A stretch of DNA of 64,000 nucleotides from Streptomyces althioticus (lineage in GTDB: Bacteria > Actinomycetota > Actinomycetes > Streptomycetales > Streptomycetaceae): contig BMSW01000006.1 of NCBI GenBank assembly GCA_014649355.1, forward strand, positions 310,001-374,000, in the 5' to 3' direction. Position 1 is the stretch's first letter. Each line of letters opens with the position of its first letter. The position numbers and the translations under genes were made by a program. The notes under the pieces are model-generated. The model was not told where the DNA came from. It saw nothing but the letters and a program-made list of their open reading frames with translations, and did not search any database. Below, in pieces: positions 62,415-64,000 of this stretch.

Positions 62415-64000
62415 GCCAGCCACACCTTGTCGAAACGCGCCCAGTCCAGCGTGTTGGCGGGCGCGTTCGCCTCGACCCCGCGCACGGTGCGCGCGGTGCC
62501 GATGATCCAGTCGGCGAACCCCCACACCAGGAACCCGCCCTCGGCGTGCAGCCGCCGCTGCATGCGCCCGTACACGGCGGCGCGGTCCTTCGTGTCCCGG
62601 GTGGACTGCGCCTGCCGGTACAGCGCGTCGAAGTCCCGGTGCCGCCAGTGGGTGGCGTTGGTGGTGGAGCCGGTGAGCAGACGCTGCGAGATGTGCGACT
62701 CGATCGGCATGGCGCCGGAGCGGTAGCAGCACAGGGTGCCCCCGTCGAGGATGTCGCTCCAGTACGAGTCCTTGCTGCCCATCCGCACGTCGACCGTGAC
62801 GCCCGCCCGCTTCGCCTGGTCGCGGAAGACGCTCGCGGCCTCGGTGAACCCGGCGGCGACGGCCGAGGTGTCCAGGGTGACGCGCAGGTCCTCGGCGCCG
62901 GCCCGCCTGAGCAGGAACCGCGCCTGCTCCAGGTCCTGTTCGCGCTGCGGCAGACCGTCGGCGTAGTACTCGTACCCCTTGCCGAACAGGTCGTTGCCCG
63001 TCTCGCCCGCGCCGGACAGCGCGGCGTCGACCAGTTCCTCCCGGTCGGCGATGAGGAAGAACGCACGGCGCACCCGCACGTCGTCGAAGGGCGGGCGGTC
63101 GGTCTTCATGCAGAACGCCTGCATGGCGCTGTTCCGCAGCCGCACGATGTCGATCTGGCCCTTGCCCTCGTGGGCGCGGGCCGTCGTCGGGTTCAGTTCG
63201 TGCGCGTACTCGACCTGCCCGCCGAGCAGCGCGTTGACCCGCGCCGACTCCTCGTTGGCGACGACGAACTCGACCTCGTCCAGGTACGGCGCGCCGTCCC
63301 AGTGGTCGTCGAAGCGGCGGAAGACCGCCGAACGGCCCGGTGCGAACGACACGAACCGGAAGGGACCGGAGCCGACGGGGCCGCGGTCGAAGTCGCCGGC
63401 GTGCGCGGGCACGATGTACGCGCCGAACGCGGCCAGCACGTTGGGGAATTCGGCGGTGGGCCGCTTGAGCACGAACTCGACCGACCGCGGTCCCGTGGCC
63501 CGGCTCGCGTCGAGGTCGACGGGCTCCAACGACGCCTTGGCGCGGAAGGCCTCCCGCGGATCGGCGATGCGGCGGTAACTGTGCAGCACGTCCTCGGCGG
63601 TGACCGGGCGGCCGTCGTGGAAGACCGCCTCCCGTAGCGTCACCTGCCAGCGGTCCAGCGTCCCGTTCGGCTCCCAGCGCTCCGCGAGACGCGGGCGGGC
63701 GGCCAGGTCGGGGCCGTAGTCGGCGAGCTTGTCGAACAGCGCCTTGGCGCGGGCGGCGTCGGCGAACAGGTTGGCCCGGTGCGGGTCGAGCGTTTCGCTC
63801 GCGCCGCCGCCCGCGAACGCGGCACGCAGCCGCCCGCCCCGCCGCGGCGTGCCGCCCGTCCTGGGATCACCGCCGTTACCGGAACCGCCGCAGGCCGCGA
63901 GCGGGAACGCGCCGAGCGTGGCGGCGCCCGTCGCGGCGAGGAAGCCGCGGCGGCGCAGCCCCGGGAAGCGACTGCCGGAAGGCAGGGGGGAAACACGGTC
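62411..64000 (-). CDS. Peptide/nickel-type ABC substrate-binding lipoprotein (5' end outside window)
   Basis: The frame is open to base 64000, so the start lies beyond the edge. The N-terminus seen has a twin-arginine-like RRRGFLAATGAATLGAFPLAAC, with a lipobox LAAC, suggesting Tat export and lipid anchoring. The body is SBP family 5: LREAVFHDGRPVTAEDVLHSYRRIADP, GSGPFRFVSF, AYLDEVEFVV-like YLDEVEFVVANEESARVNALL, and FFLIADREELVDAALSG. Ligand could be a peptide, nickel chelate or siderophore. It heads a fully coupled four-gene operon. Confidence 0.92.
   Translation of the reverse strand, partial: DRVSPLPSGSRFPGLRRRGFLAATGAATLGAFPLAACGGSGNGGDPRTGGTPRRGGRLRAAFAGGGASETLDPHRANLFADAARAKALFDKLADYGPDLAARPRLAERWEPNGTLDRWQVTLREAVFHDGRPVTAEDVLHSYRRIADPREAFRAKASLEPVDLDASRATGPRSVEFVLKRPTAEFPNVLAAFGAYIVPAHAGDFDRGPVGSGPFRFVSFAPGRSAVFRRFDDHWDGAPYLDEVEFVVANEESARVNALLGGQVEYAHELNPTTARAHEGKGQIDIVRLRNSAMQAFCMKTDRPPFDDVRVRRAFFLIADREELVDAALSGAGETGNDLFGKGYEYYADGLPQREQDLEQARFLLRRAGAEDLRVTLDTSAVAAGFTEAASVFRDQAKRAGVTVDVRMGSKDSYWSDILDGGTLCCYRSGAMPIESHISQRLLTGSTTNATHWRHRDFDALYRQAQSTRDTKDRAAVYGRMQRRLHAEGGFLVWGFADWIIGTARTVRGVEANAPANTLDWARFDKVWLA

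Overview
The window is very GC-rich, with gene starts behind GGAGG-type ribosome sites, many short overlapping operons, GTG starts, and families characteristic of Streptomyces (Rpf-like transglycosylase, DUF6411, DUF6510, class F sortase, maleylpyruvate isomerase-like proteins, SpoIIE-type phosphatase). It looks like ordinary chromosomal DNA of a Streptomyces or a close relative, probably outside the most conserved core. I saw no tRNA, rRNA, CRISPR array, insertion sequence, prophage or antibiotic cluster.

Layout. 1-8000: a DUF4139 protein (cut by the window edge), a Pro/Thr-rich membrane protein, small stress/enzyme families, an Rpf-like transglycosylase, DUF4328, a cytidine deaminase, then a glutaredoxin-like membrane protein behind a LacI repressor. 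8000-13200: a ceb-type sugar operon (binding lipoprotein, two permeases, GH1 beta-glucosidase) with LacI-type operators on both sides of the promoter region. 13200-18800: asparaginase and a GntR regulator, divergent around palindromes, with an NhaC-type carrier. 18800-23600: acetyltransferases, an ECF sigma factor with a membrane partner, and a coupled surface-protein/class F sortase pair. 23600-33900: small redox and detoxification enzymes with TetR and HxlR regulators, a MerR/SoxR-type promoter, a sirtuin, an Asp-nucleophile hydrolase, and a molybdopterin oxidoreductase/flavin reductase/zinc-ribbon operon. 33900-45200: membrane proteins, a frameshifted APC permease, MOSC protein, PAS-SpoIIE phosphatase, CtaG/DUF2243 pair, hemerythrin and a frameshifted ferritin-like protein. 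45200-53000: secreted GH5-like and GH92 glycosidases, separated by a 5'-truncated imine-reductase remnant, a 49-bp tandem repeat, DUF1062 and DUF427 proteins. 53000-59100: ComB-like, spermidine-synthase-like, DHFR-like, AraC, SnoaL, PadR and SGNH genes. 59100-64000: a translationally coupled peptide/nickel-type ABC importer operon, continuing off the right edge.

The clearest functional theme is carbohydrate scavenging: a cellobiose/beta-glucoside uptake operon, a GH5-like enzyme and a GH92 alpha-mannosidase, the first and last with recognisable palindromic operators. The other striking feature is damaged reading frames: two +1 shifts in C/G runs, a shift explained by a 10-bp tandem duplication, an amber codon in a signal peptide, and remnants of an imine reductase and an XRE regulator. 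I did not find one clearly novel multi-gene system. The best candidates are the molybdopterin oxidoreductase operon, the hemerythrin/ferritin-like pair, the asparaginase/NhaC locus and the sortase F/surface-protein pair.
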